Shown here: positions 1 through 7,747 of the stretch, one piece after another | Numbering within the stretch: the first letter of the stretch is position 1 | Layout: the number at the start of each line of letters is the position of its first letter | Assembly: GCA_038216655.1 (NCBI GenBank) | Contig: JBBQPZ010000022.1 | Location: 1 to 64,000, forward strand | DNA length: 64,000 bases | Source: JAFDWR01 sp038216655 | GTDB lineage: Bacteria > Armatimonadota > Fimbriimonadia > Fimbriimonadales > Fimbriimonadaceae | Direction: 5' to 3' | Made by a program: the position numbers and the translations under genes | The notes under the pieces: model-generated | Database searches by the model: none | Seen by the model: only the letters and a program-made list of their open reading frames with translations | Told to the model about the DNA's origin: nothing

Positions 1-171
1 CTCTCCTGTGAACTCTTCATCCGCGGCGCTGAACTTCAGGCCGCCCTGACTGACTTCCAGGACCACTACAACAACCACCGACCTCATCTCGGACTCGGTG
101 GACTGACCCCCGCGAGCTTCAAGCAGAAGTCGCAAACGACACAAGAGGAGAGCAGAATCCTATATTCCTAG
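1..171 (+). CDS. IS3-family transposase (integrase core), C-terminal end
   Basis: This is the last 56 codons of a DDE integrase-type transposase; the start lies before the window. The stretch YNNHRPHLGLGGLTPASF is the hallmark C-terminus of IS3/IS407-type OrfB proteins, which cut and join the ends of the element. The catalytic Asp and Glu residues lie upstream and cannot be checked here. The stop codon is TAG at 169-171. The gene belongs to the insertion sequence whose right end follows directly. Confidence 0.85.
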   Translation, partial: LSCELFIRGAELQAALTDFQDHYNNHRPHLGLGGLTPASFKQKSQTTQEESRILYS

Positions 172-197
172 ACTGGAAACTTATTGGGGACCGGTCA
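1..197 (+). mobile_element. IS3-family insertion sequence, right end
   Basis: Only the right end of the element is in the window. The transposase gene ends at 171, and the probable right terminal repeat runs to about 197, because the complementary strand there begins TGACCGGTCCCC, the TGA-plus-GC-rich form typical of IS3-family termini. The base after 197 resumes the reading frame of a secreted-protein gene on the other strand. The exact boundary is inferred from one end only; the left end and the target duplication are outside the window. Confidence 0.55.
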
Positions 198-483
198 CTG
201 GCTCGCTGCCGTCTGGATGCCAGACGGCAGTTGCGGTGATGCTCGGCGAACTGGCAGAAAAAGAACCTCCGAGCGACGGTATGTACCACATGCCGTCGAA
301 CACCTGAGACCCAGAGCTGGAATTGAAACCTTGCGAACTGGGCGATCCATTTGTCATCGTGAAGGTCCCAGACGCAGAATATGACACTGTGCCATAGTGC
401 CCAGCGTAGGCATTACAACAAGCCATCGCGACTATCGAAAGCAATAGACTTCTCACGAAAAGGCAGAAGTTGGTTTCAAACAT
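181..483 (-). pseudogene. Secreted protein of unknown function, 3' end cut by IS3 insertion
   Basis: The frame begins MFETNFCLFVRS and has a clear signal peptide (hydrophobic core LLLSIVAMACC, likely cleavage after AYA), followed by a Ser/Gly/Thr-rich extracellular-type segment of about 70 residues. An in-frame ATG lies 13 codons upstream at 522, but it would put acidic residues before the signal peptide, so 483 is preferred. The last five codons and the TAA stop (181-183) lie inside the presumed IS3 terminal repeat, so the natural C-terminus is missing. No family is recognised; the signal peptide and composition resemble the PEP-CTERM-type proteins elsewhere in the window. Confidence 0.5.
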
Positions 484-1042
484 TCCGGTGTCATTGTAGA
501 CAAAAAAATCCAATTTGCCCATAGTTTGGATGAAAAAGGAAATAAGTGCTCCTGCTCCATGAGCATATCCCCCTAAAACGGGCCAGCGAGTTGCGGAAGG
601 TTAAGGACGCGCCCCAATAGTGGCGCAGGTTTCCAACCTGCGTCTCCGGAGAAAGCTGGTTGACTTCCTCGCCTCCTGAGAACAACTAAGCACAAGCATC
701 GCGAACTGCAACACACCGTAAGCCCACCGCAAATGATGATGAAGCGAACCCTAAGAGGGAGCCCGTCATCATCAACCAATCTCCCAGATTGCCAACGTGG
801 GTAAGTACTGTTAGTGACAAGTGATCGAATGGGTTCAGGTTCAAAAACGGCCATTTTGACTTGAACGAAAATGCACAAAATCGAACGACAAACCCCGAAG
901 ATGAGCCGCCCGAGGACTCCGTCGCGGTGACAAACCGCCAGCCGGAGCCCAAGCCCTCATGCAACGAGGCCGACCTCAAATCCCGGGTGTGCATCCTGAG
1001 TCGATGAGCGAATCGCCAGGCGCGGGAAGCCACAATGATCGT
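484..1042. other. Spacer without a convincing gene
   Basis: About 560 bases separate the truncated secreted-protein gene from moaC. Reading frames here overlap on both strands and none shows a recognisable family or a ribosome binding site. The interval contains one copy of an interspersed repeat at about 614-690, listed separately. The promoter of the moaC run should lie between about 900 and 1040, but no clear hexamers are visible. Confidence 0.5.
614..690 (-). repeat. Interspersed repeat family R1, copy 1
   Basis: The reverse complement of this stretch matches 37371-37459 closely and 41011-41040 partly. All share a palindromic core reading CAGGTTGGAAA(A)CCTG, preceded in the two long copies by GGAAGTCAACCA and a CTTTCTC(C)GGAGAC segment. 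All three copies lie outside genes. No open frame is conserved, so a mobile palindrome or regulatory RNA-like repeat is more likely than a gene fragment. Confidence 0.65.
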
Positions 1043-1504
1043 ATGAGCGAACTGAGCCACGTGTCCGAAGATGGGTCGGTGCGAATGGTTGACGTCGGGG
1101 GCAAAGCGGTGACCCACCGGGTTGCCACCTGCGCCGGACTGCTGAAGATCCTTCCCTCCCATCGGGCAGCGCTCCACGCCCTCCCGAAGGGCGACGCCCT
1201 CACCACGGCTCAAGTCGCGGGCATCCTTGGCGGCAAGCGCTGCGCCGAACTAATCCCGCTTTGTCATCCGATGCCGCTCGATTCGCTCGACGTGGCAATC
1301 AAACTCATCGACGCAGGCTTGGAAATCACCGCCACCGCCCGGACCACCGCTAAGACCGGGGTCGAGATGGAAGCCTACACCGCCGTTGTCGTCGCGGGGA
1401 TTACCCTGATCGATATGCTCAAAGGTGTCGATCCCGATCTCATCCTCACCGACGTGCGGCTCCAGGAAAAGACGGGAGGGAAACGACCGTGGAAGCGAAC
1501 CTGA
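1043..1504 (+). CDS. moaC: Cyclic pyranopterin monophosphate synthase MoaC
   Basis: MoaC converts the 3',8-cyclo-7,8-dihydro-GTP made by MoaA into cyclic pyranopterin monophosphate, an early step of molybdenum cofactor synthesis in the cytoplasm. From the ATG at 1043 the protein is 153 residues, the usual family length. It carries MVDVGGK at the N-terminus, IPLCHP at residues 71-76, ARTTAKTGVEMEA near 99-111 and the catalytic Asp124 and Lys127 in DMLKGVD. An upstream in-frame ATG at 959 would add 28 residues with no family match. The stop overlaps the next gene by 16 bases, so the two are translated from one message. No moaA lies in the window. Confidence 0.93.
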   Translation: MSELSHVSEDGSVRMVDVGGKAVTHRVATCAGLLKILPSHRAALHALPKGDALTTAQVAGILGGKRCAELIPLCHPMPLDSLDVAIKLIDAGLEITATARTTAKTGVEMEAYTAVVVAGITLIDMLKGVDPDLILTDVRLQEKTGGKRPWKRT

Positions 1505-1974
1505 CCCTCGGCGTGATCACGGTGAGTGACACCCGCACCGCAAGCGACGACCTCAGCGGCCCCGCCGTCGTCGAAGCGCTGAGTGCCCTCGGCTACGACA
1601 AGTTCGAAACGTGGATCGTCGAAGACGATCTGGAAGCTATCCAAGAGGCGATTCGGAGCCTTCAGAGAACCTGCGCGGCGATCTTTACCACCGGGGGGAC
1701 CGGGTTCGGAGCGCGCGACGTCACGCCGGAAGCCACCGCCCCGCTCCTTGACAAGCGGGCCGATAACCTCGTCGAACTCATTCGCCTCCGCGGTCTGGAA
1801 CATACGCCGTTCAGCCACCTCTCGCGAGGCGTCGCCGGGATCTTCGGCCAGAGCCTGGTCGTCAACCTACCCGGCTCTCCTAAAGCCGCCCGACAAGGGA
1901 TCGAAGCAATCGGTCCCCTCCTCGGTCCGATCCTCGGAAATCTCCTAGGCCAAGGCTGCGAGGCGCACGAGTGA
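1489..1974 (+). CDS. mog: Molybdopterin adenylyltransferase (MogA/MoaB family)
   Basis: This family transfers AMP from ATP to molybdopterin before molybdate insertion. The 161-residue protein starts at a GTG, opens with GVITVSDTRTASDDLSGP, and has the nucleotide-binding motif TTGGTGFGARDVTPEA at about residues 67-82 and NLPGSPKAA near 125-133. The length fits the single-domain MogA/MoaB form rather than MoeA. It overlaps the end of moaC by 16 bases, and its TGA overlaps the GTG start of the TatD gene by four bases. I cannot separate MogA from MoaB by motifs alone; both names are in use for this group. Confidence 0.9.
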   Translation: MEANLTLGVITVSDTRTASDDLSGPAVVEALSALGYDKFETWIVEDDLEAIQEAIRSLQRTCAAIFTTGGTGFGARDVTPEATAPLLDKRADNLVELIRLRGLEHTPFSHLSRGVAGIFGQSLVVNLPGSPKAARQGIEAIGPLLGPILGNLLGQGCEAHE

Positions 1975-2726
1975 TCGACACTCACTGCCATATACACGAC
2001 CAAAAGGCGTTCTCCGATCCGGCGGCCACGCTGGAGCGGGCAAGACAGGCTGGGATCGATCGCGTGATCGTCGTCGGCGTCAACCCGGAAGACTGGACGA
2101 GGGCGATCGAGTTCGCCGACCGGTTCGAGAGCGCATTCGCGATTGTCGGATGGCATCCAAACTACACCGCCGACTACGATCCCGCATCCCTCCCCCACCT
2201 TGAAGAACTCCTCGCTCACCCCAAGGTCAAAGCGCTCGGGGAGATCGGCCTCGACTACCACTGGGACTATGCTGCCCACTCCGTCCAGAGGCAAGCCCTG
2301 ATCGACCAGCTCGACCTCGCCGTGCGGCGTGAAAAGCCGGTGGTGTTTCACGCTCGGGAGGCGTACAGCGACCTCCTCGACATCCTGGAGCAGCGTCCCC
2401 CCCACCCGTACCTCTTCCACTGCTGGGCCGGCAATGCCGAGGAGGCGGCCCGGGCGACGAAGCTCGACGCCTACTTCGGCGTCGATGGGCCCATCACCTA
2501 CAAGAAGGCGGATGAGTTGCGCACGGTATTCGCCGGGCTCCGGCACGACAGACTGGTGACCGAGACGGATTCGCCCTACATGGCACCGGTCCCACATCGC
2601 GGAAAGCCGAACGAACCGGCCCACGTCTCGCTCATCAACGCCGCCCTGGCCGGGTGCCTGGGGGTGTCCGAGGCGGAGTGTGCGCGAGTCACGACGGAGA
2701 ACGGCGAGCGGTTCTTTCGGCTCTAG
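1971..2726 (+). CDS. TatD family metal-dependent hydrolase / 3'-5' DNase
   Basis: TatD proteins are cytoplasmic metal-dependent nucleases with a TIM-barrel fold. Seen here are the N-terminal metal motif DTHCHIH, the GEIGLDYHWD strand with its metal-binding Glu, VVFHAREA with the next histidine, FHCWAG, and the terminal TETDSPYMAP segment with the catalytic Asp, in the family order. The length of 251 residues is normal. The start is the GTG at 1971, coupled by a four-base overlap to the preceding mog gene. The molybdenum-cofactor neighbourhood is probably positional, since TatD has no known role in that pathway. Confidence 0.92.
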   Translation: MIDTHCHIHDQKAFSDPAATLERARQAGIDRVIVVGVNPEDWTRAIEFADRFESAFAIVGWHPNYTADYDPASLPHLEELLAHPKVKALGEIGLDYHWDYAAHSVQRQALIDQLDLAVRREKPVVFHAREAYSDLLDILEQRPPHPYLFHCWAGNAEEAARATKLDAYFGVDGPITYKKADELRTVFAGLRHDRLVTETDSPYMAPVPHRGKPNEPAHVSLINAALAGCLGVSEAECARVTTENGERFFRL

Positions 2727-2799
2727 GGTTGGGATTGGTTAGGATTTGTTCGGATTGGCACAGCGGTAAGGCACACGCCTCGCGGCCCGAGCCAACCCA

Positions 2800-3201
2800 C
2801 TACAATCCGTCCCCGTCCGCCTTCCCAGCGGGAGGCGGCACGTTGTCCGGAGGATTCCCGTCGCCCGGCGGGGCGTCTGCAGGCGGGGCTGAAGGTGATG
2901 CCGATGGAGTGGGCCTTCGGCGACGACGGTGTTTCTTCGGTGGCTTCTGCGAATTCGATGCGCTTTCGTTCATCGGGCGCGCATCGATATTCACCGAGGG
3001 TGAAGGGAAGGCGACGATCGAACTGGTCGGTTGCTCGGTCGCGTCCGGTTCCGCCGAGGGGCTGAATTTGGATGCGGGAGGAAGTGACTTCTCCCCCAGA
3101 CGGGGGCCCAAGAAGTAGAAGCCCGTCGCACCCAGCGCTGCGGGCACCACGAACCATTTCACAAATGCCAAGAGGCTGTCGCGCGCCGCCATCCCGGCCA
3201 T
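2800..3201 (-). CDS. Single-pass membrane protein with Pro/Arg-rich tail
   Basis: A 133-residue protein starts MAGMAARDS and has one hydrophobic segment (about residues 10-32, LLAFVKWFVVPAALGATGFYF). A low-complexity tail follows, rich in Pro, Ser and a Lys/Arg cluster (KKHRRRRR) near residues 89-96. No family is recognised. It is divergent from the DUF5107/TPR gene, with 30 bases between the two starts, so both promoters must overlap there. The frame continues upstream across the neighbouring gene, but the ATG at 3201 is the sensible start just before the membrane helix. Confidence 0.6.
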   Translation of the reverse strand: MAGMAARDSLLAFVKWFVVPAALGATGFYFLGPRLGEKSLPPASKFSPSAEPDATEQPTSSIVAFPSPSVNIDARPMNESASNSQKPPKKHRRRRRPTPSASPSAPPADAPPGDGNPPDNVPPPAGKADGDGL

Positions 3202-3231
3202 TGTAGCCCAAGGTAACCTCCCCAGCCTAAT

Positions 3232-4992
3232 ATGGCCACCGAGGTTTACGAGGACGCCCTTGAACTTGAGATCGGATTGATCGAGGCGGAGAACCTGTCT
3301 CCCGAGGGTGGCGATGCCCACCGACGATCCTACCCCTACCCCGTTCTGCGTCCCGTCGTGGGCCGCTCCATCCCCCGAACCTTTCCCGTGGTCGTCCTCG
3401 AAAACGCATACCTCCGCGCGACCTTCGTGCCCGCTTTGGGGGGACGCCTTCTCCGGCTTTACGACAAGGGGATCGGCCAGGAAGTCCTTCCCACCGCCGA
3501 CAAGATCGATCCGATCGCGGGTGGGCCGCGAGGTGCGATTCTCACTTGCGGCATCCAGGCCTTGGTCGGGGAAAATCACCGCCTCGATTCCCTCGCCGAC
3601 GCCTCCTTCAGCCTCGATCTCCCCAGCGATGACGAGGCGATCGGCGTTTGGTTCTTCGGTTTCGAGCGCGAGCTTAGCTACCACGCGCACTGGACCCTTC
3701 CCCCTGACCGGGCGGAGCTTCTCCTTGAGGTACGGACCCTCAACCGAGCGTTCCGTTCGCTTCCGTACAACGGCGGCATCGCCCTTCTACTCGGGGGGGG
3801 CGAAGTCGGCAGGATCGATGGCGGATTCGTCTGGGATGGCGGGCTGACGGTGTTCCCCGAAGAAGCACCGTTCGATGCCGCCAGCTTTGATGGCGAACTC
3901 CGACTCGCCCGATTTCCGACCGCCGCGAACTATCATCTCGGCCCGCGCCAGGTCGACACGTGGTCGATCCGATTTGGATTAGCGGGCGGGATCGGAGCGC
4001 CTACCATTGCCTTCCGGGAAGCAGTCGCGCACTTCGACCGCGAATCGCTCGCGCTTCGGAGTGCTTCGAAGCTTCTTCGGCATAAGGTGTTGATCCTCAC
4101 CGAAGCAGGGCAGACGCTCGAAGCATGGGTCGATCTCTACCCGGAGCAGCCGCATAGGATGCCCTTGGAAGGCCTCGCTAGCCCCGCGGTGGCCGTCGCT
4201 CTCCAGGATCCTGGCAAGCAGGTGCTCTTCCAGGGCACGACCTCCGACCGCCCAGCCCCCTTCACGACTTGGGAGGCGACGGTTCCCGGCGATGTCGCCT
4301 TGCTTCTGGGAAGGAGACCGGTTGGAGATCTTTCGGAATTCTCCGACGAGGCGCTCTTGCGCGCGAATGCGCATGTCGAGCTTCGTGCCGCCGCTCTCGT
4401 TCGTCGGGCCATGCGCAGGCTCGCTACCGGCGACTACTCCGAGGCGGCCGAGCTCCTGGAGTCTGCCTTGCTCTACAACGCCGACGACCCCCTCGCCTGG
4501 TGGCTGCGCGCCACCGCCCTTCGCCGCGCCGGGCTTAACGAGGACGATCAGCCGGAGATGCTCAACGCTCATTACCTCGCCCCGCTTGAGCCAGCTCTCC
4601 GTGCCGAGGGCTTCCTATCCCAACCCATGGAGCCAGGCAAGGAGGCATCGCTGCTCCTCAAGCCGCTCGCCGGCCAGCCCGGGGCGTTCCTTGAAGTCGC
4701 GTGCCTCTTGATCGATGCGGGATTGCTGGAGGACGCGACGCGATGGATCGACGAAGCCCTGCGCCATGCGGATCTCGCGATGCTCCGGTATCTGCTCGCC
4801 TATGCTTATGTCACCCGGTCGAAGATGCACGTCGAGGCCGCCGACCAACTTGCCGCTGCCGCGAGGCTTCCCGAAGGCCCGCCCTACCCGTACCGTCCCA
4901 TCGAGATCGCCGCGATTCGGGGTCTCCATCAAGCCTTTCCGAAGGACACACGGATGGCTAGCCTAGCTTCACTAGTCAAAGCGATGGCCTAA
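3232..4992 (+). CDS. DUF5107-like carbohydrate-associated protein with TPR region
   Basis: The 586-residue protein begins with about 270 residues that read like the galactose-mutarotase-type beta-sandwich of DUF5107 proteins. Examples are VVLENAYLRATFVPALGGRL, ILTCGIQALVGENH and SYHAHWTLPPDRAELLLEV. The C-terminal half (about 390-580) is alpha-helical with TPR-like repeats such as YSEAAELLESALLYNADDPLAWWLRA. DUF5107 proteins of this layout are usually longer, and their substrate is not established; a role in sugar handling is inferred. There is no signal peptide, so it should be cytoplasmic. It faces the small membrane-protein gene divergently. Confidence 0.75.
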   Translation: MATEVYEDALELEIGLIEAENLSPEGGDAHRRSYPYPVLRPVVGRSIPRTFPVVVLENAYLRATFVPALGGRLLRLYDKGIGQEVLPTADKIDPIAGGPRGAILTCGIQALVGENHRLDSLADASFSLDLPSDDEAIGVWFFGFERELSYHAHWTLPPDRAELLLEVRTLNRAFRSLPYNGGIALLLGGGEVGRIDGGFVWDGGLTVFPEEAPFDAASFDGELRLARFPTAANYHLGPRQVDTWSIRFGLAGGIGAPTIAFREAVAHFDRESLALRSASKLLRHKVLILTEAGQTLEAWVDLYPEQPHRMPLEGLASPAVAVALQDPGKQVLFQGTTSDRPAPFTTWEATVPGDVALLLGRRPVGDLSEFSDEALLRANAHVELRAAALVRRAMRRLATGDYSEAAELLESALLYNADDPLAWWLRATALRRAGLNEDDQPEMLNAHYLAPLEPALRAEGFLSQPMEPGKEASLLLKPLAGQPGAFLEVACLLIDAGLLEDATRWIDEALRHADLAMLRYLLAYAYVTRSKMHVEAADQLAAAARLPEGPPYPYRPIEIAAIRGLHQAFPKDTRMASLASLVKAMA

Positions 4993-5048
4993 TCCCTTCC
5001 TCTTGCCGGGAGGAATGGGTCGGAGATAGGGTTCACGGAACTTAGGCA

Positions 5049-5207
5049 GGGGTGGCACGGTCTGCTCGGGTTCTCTCAGCTTGGAGGGTGCCGTAGGATT
5101 GAGCAACACGAAAGACCGTGGCTTGGAATTACGAACTCACGGTCTGTCGGGCAACGCTTGTCTCAGGAACTTCAAGTTCGGAGCGCCCGAGCAGACCGTG
5201 CCACCCC
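5049..5207. repeat. Nested inverted repeat element (class N), copy 1
   Basis: The outer arms at 5049-5070 and 5186-5207 are perfect 22-base reverse complements. Inside them lies a second pair, AGACCGTG at 5113-5120 and CACGGTCT at 5138-5145. The element sits between two genes that converge (DUF5107/TPR gene and rnhC). Related sequence (GGCACGGT, CGGGCAACG) occurs in the copy at 8526-8682. It has no open frame of interest and no T-run for a terminator. It could be a non-autonomous mobile palindrome or a structured RNA. Confidence 0.8.
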
Positions 5208-5276
5208 GGCTACCAGTGTCCGCCGCTCACGGACCGAACGCCGGCAATTTGCACGTTCGCGGCAGGTAAGAAGCGA

Positions 5277-5906
5277 CTAAAGCAGGGCCAGAACCTGGCC
5301 GGCGGTCTTGAAGTGCATCTTGGCCACCTGCCCCAGAGCCTCCCGGCCATGGCGCTCAACGAACTGCTTCCCGGTCGGGATCACATTCGTCGCCCCCTTG
5401 GGGAGAGGTATCCCGAACTGGTTGCTCAGCGCCCGAAGCTTCCGTAGGAACTCCGCCCGAGCCAAAATGGACGCCGCCGCGACGGCGATATCTGCCTCGG
5501 CACGTACCGCAGAGCGTAACTCAACGCCCTTCCCCTTCTCATAGAGCGCTTTGCGAACGGCGTGCCCGCCTTTGGCGAACTCGTCCGAGATGACGTACGC
5601 GGCAGGCTGAACCTCCAGGACGTTCTCGATCGCCCGGGCGTGGCCCCAAGCCAACAGCGTATTCAGGTTCCGGAACTTCTCGTAAAGCTCGTTGTACTTG
5701 ACGGGTCCGATCGCGATCACGGAGTGAGGGCAGACTGCCTTGATCCGGTCCGCCAGTTGCAGGGCGATCGGGTCGGTCAGTTTCTTGGAGTCCTTCACGC
5801 CGTCGAGCTCGGCGAGGTGCTCCGGGCCGACGTAGCAGGCGGCAATCACGAGCGGGCCGAAGAAGTCGCCCTTCCCGCTCTCGTCGACACCAATGTGGCC
5901 TTCCAT
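5277..5906 (-). CDS. rnhC: Ribonuclease HIII-type RNase H
   Basis: RNase HII/HIII enzymes cut the RNA strand of RNA-DNA hybrids. GVDESGKGDFFGPLV at residues 6-20 is the RNase HIII signature, carrying the first catalytic Asp and Glu; SDEFAKGG near residues 105-112 and SAVRAEADIAVAAASILAR carry the later acidic positions. The protein is only 209 residues. Typical RNase HIII (about 300) has an N-terminal TBP-like substrate-binding domain that is absent here, and the ATG at 5904-5906 leaves no room for one before the upstream terminator. A short HIII-type enzyme or a genuine N-terminal loss are the options. Confidence 0.88.
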   Translation of the reverse strand: MEGHIGVDESGKGDFFGPLVIAACYVGPEHLAELDGVKDSKKLTDPIALQLADRIKAVCPHSVIAIGPVKYNELYEKFRNLNTLLAWGHARAIENVLEVQPAAYVISDEFAKGGHAVRKALYEKGKGVELRSAVRAEADIAVAAASILARAEFLRKLRALSNQFGIPLPKGATNVIPTGKQFVERHGREALGQVAKMHFKTAGQVLALL

Positions 5907-5938
5907 GGAGGGTCGAGTCTACCGAAGAAGCCACCCAA

Positions 5939-5975
5939 ACAAAAAAATGCCGCCGCCCGAAGGGCGACGGCAATA
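5939..5975 (-). terminator. Rho-independent terminator of the STN/anti-sigma operon
   Basis: On the minus strand the stem GCCGTCGCCC, a TTC loop and GGGCGGCGGC (5949-5971, one G-U pair) is followed directly by ATTTTTTTG. It lies just after the stop of the STN-domain gene at 6006 and before rnhC, so it ends that message. Confidence 0.85.
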
Positions 5976-6005
5976 CCATGAACTCTTGTTTTTTTGGGGC
6001 GGCGG

Positions 6006-6686
6006 TTAGCCGCCGGTGACGATCGAAACCCGGCTCGTCTCCTCGGGGGGAGCGGCGGGCTTGGTGATCTGGATGGAAAGCGTGTCCGTGAACTTGTACT
6101 CAAGACCGGCAGCCGTGGTGATCTGATCCAGCGCGTATTTGAGCGACGTGTTGATCAGGAACGCGTCGAGCTTGTAGTTCGGGACCGACTTGTCGATCTC
6201 GATCGTCACTCCGGTCTGCTTGGTGATCTCCGAGAACAGTTGGCGGATATCGATCTTCGCCAGACGCGTGGTCAGCTTCTTCGTCAATACCGTCTTTGGC
6301 AAAGTGCCGGCGGGTTTGGCGGGAACCGTCGTCGTGGGAGTCGTTGTCGTCGAGTTGTCGACGGTTGGCTTCTTCGCCGGAGCCTTGCCGATGTAGTAGA
6401 TCCCGTTCTGAAGTTCAGACTTCAGGTTCGCCGTCTTCAAGACGATCATCAGCGCCTCATCGAAGTCGACCTTGTCCAGGCTGAGATTCAGCGCGAAGTA
6501 GATGTTCGGTTCGATCACAAAGTTCTTGTGGACCTGCGCGAAGAGCTGTCCGAGGACGAGCTTGACGTCGGTGCCGGCAGCCGCGATTGAGACCGAGGTG
6601 GGTGTCGTCACGGCGGGAGGATCGGCGTAAACCGAGCCCGTGCCCATCAAGGCGATCATCGAAACGAGAAGTAGTCGAGTTTTCAT
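6006..6686 (-). CDS. Secreted protein with two STN (secretin/TonB N-terminal)-like domains
   Basis: A signal peptide (residues 1-21, cleavage after VYA) precedes a segment reading like an STN domain: KLVLGQLFAQVHKNFVIEP followed by LNLSLDKVDFDEALMIVLKTANLKSE. A Thr/Pro linker near residues 108-128 leads to a second copy (IRQLFSEITKQTGVTIEID ... LKYALDQITTAAGLEYKF). STN domains occur at the N-terminus of secretins and TonB-dependent receptors; here they stand alone without a pore domain. The gene starts nine bases after the upstream anti-sigma-like gene ends, so the two form an operon closed by the terminator at 5939-5975. The partner secretin or receptor is not in the window. Confidence 0.75.
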   Translation of the reverse strand: MKTRLLLVSMIALMGTGSVYADPPAVTTPTSVSIAAAGTDVKLVLGQLFAQVHKNFVIEPNIYFALNLSLDKVDFDEALMIVLKTANLKSELQNGIYYIGKAPAKKPTVDNSTTTTPTTTVPAKPAGTLPKTVLTKKLTTRLAKIDIRQLFSEITKQTGVTIEIDKSVPNYKLDAFLINTSLKYALDQITTAAGLEYKFTDTLSIQITKPAAPPEETSRVSIVTGG

Positions 6687-6695
6687 AGCTGTTCC

Positions 6696-7592
6696 TTAGC
6701 CGGCGAGCGGATTGCCGTTGGCGTCGTAAACGCGAATTCGGTTGTGGTGCTTCGGAGCGACCCGGAAAGGGCGCGCCGTTGCGTGGTGGCGAACAATGTT
6801 ATGAACCGGTGTCGCCTGGTTAACCACTGGATGGCTGACCACCGCGTGCTTGACCGGAGTCTTAGCGGGGGTTGTCGGCTTGGCGGTGACCTTGGGTGTA
6901 GCTGCCGGAGCGGTCTTGGCGATCGGCGACTTTGGTGCGGGCGTCGCTGCCGGAATCGCGGCGGTCGCTTCATCCGGTGAAGGCGACGGGCTTGGCGAGG
7001 CGGACGGAGTCGGGGTCGGGGCGGGACTTGGCGTCGCGACCGGAACCGGGGCAGGCGAAGCGACCGACTTGGGAGCGACCGTCTTGTTCGGTGTTGTCAC
7101 CGCGGCCTTCTCGGGCAAATCGGCGGAAGCCTTGGTTCCGAGTATGTCGGACTTGCTCATGTAGCTCATTCCGATCAGCACGAGCGCCAGGGCGCCGGAG
7201 TAAGCGATCGGCTTCCAGGGCGTGTTGACCTTCGGCTTGACCGGCTCCGCGGGAATGGCGGGAGCAGCAGGAGCGGGGCGGGGTGCGGGTGCTTCTGCGG
7301 CCGCTTTGGCGACGAGGGCCTGGGCGAGTCGGCTGGCCGAGGGCGAGAGACGTGTCGTCGCGGGCCTGGGCTTGGGAGTTTCGACTGCGGGGGCGGGGTG
7401 CGAAACCGCGGTCGTTCCTTCCAGCGTCGCCACGAGGGCGGTACGCTTCTCTTCAAGTGTCCTCTTGCAGTCCGGGCAGTTGGAGACGTGCGCCTCGAGC
7501 TGGCGAACGGCTTCCGCCGCCATGCCCTCTCCGGCGATGTAGCGCCCGAGTTGGGCGTTTGCGATCTGGCACTCGATGTTTTGAACCGGCAT
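6696..7592 (-). CDS. Anti-sigma factor-like membrane protein with zinc-finger HC2 domain
   Basis: The N-terminus (to about residue 50) fits the zf-HC2 fold of ZAS anti-sigma factors, with HVSNCPDC supplying the His-x3-Cys-x2-Cys zinc ligands. One membrane helix (about residues 147-163, AYSGALALVLIGMSYM) separates it from a long extracytoplasmic tail rich in Ala, Pro, Ser and Thr (PSPSPSP-type runs). The layout is that of a membrane anti-sigma factor that would hold an ECF sigma factor at the membrane, but no sigma gene is adjacent. It is co-transcribed with the STN protein downstream, which suggests an envelope-sensing or secretion-related role by inference. Confidence 0.72.
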   Translation of the reverse strand: MPVQNIECQIANAQLGRYIAGEGMAAEAVRQLEAHVSNCPDCKRTLEEKRTALVATLEGTTAVSHPAPAVETPKPRPATTRLSPSASRLAQALVAKAAAEAPAPRPAPAAPAIPAEPVKPKVNTPWKPIAYSGALALVLIGMSYMSKSDILGTKASADLPEKAAVTTPNKTVAPKSVASPAPVPVATPSPAPTPTPSASPSPSPSPDEATAAIPAATPAPKSPIAKTAPAATPKVTAKPTTPAKTPVKHAVVSHPVVNQATPVHNIVRHHATARPFRVAPKHHNRIRVYDANGNPLAG

Positions 7593-7732
7593 CTTTCAGA
7601 ACCCACTTGAGGTTTTTTGAACCGGTCAAGGACCGGCCTAGTAGGAATGTCGGGTCACGCTTCCGAAATCCTCAGGGGCCTTGTGAGGTTTTCCCATTCT
7701 CCAACTCGGACGGCGATTCAACGGGCGACCGG

Positions 7733-7738
7733 TAGAAT
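7733..7738 (+). promoter_or_regulatory. Probable -10 element of pnuC
   Basis: TAGAAT lies nine bases before the TTG start of pnuC. The same hexamer stands 11 bases before the starts at 15060 and 16531, so the pnuC message probably has almost no leader. No matching -35 box is obvious. Confidence 0.4.
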
Positions 7739-7747
7739 GGTCGAACT

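Noticed and set aside
7593..7747. NAD-type riboswitch before pnuC
   Set aside because: Only a short CCGGTC/GACCGG hairpin is visible, and the probable -10 box lies nine bases before the start codon, leaving no leader for a riboswitch.
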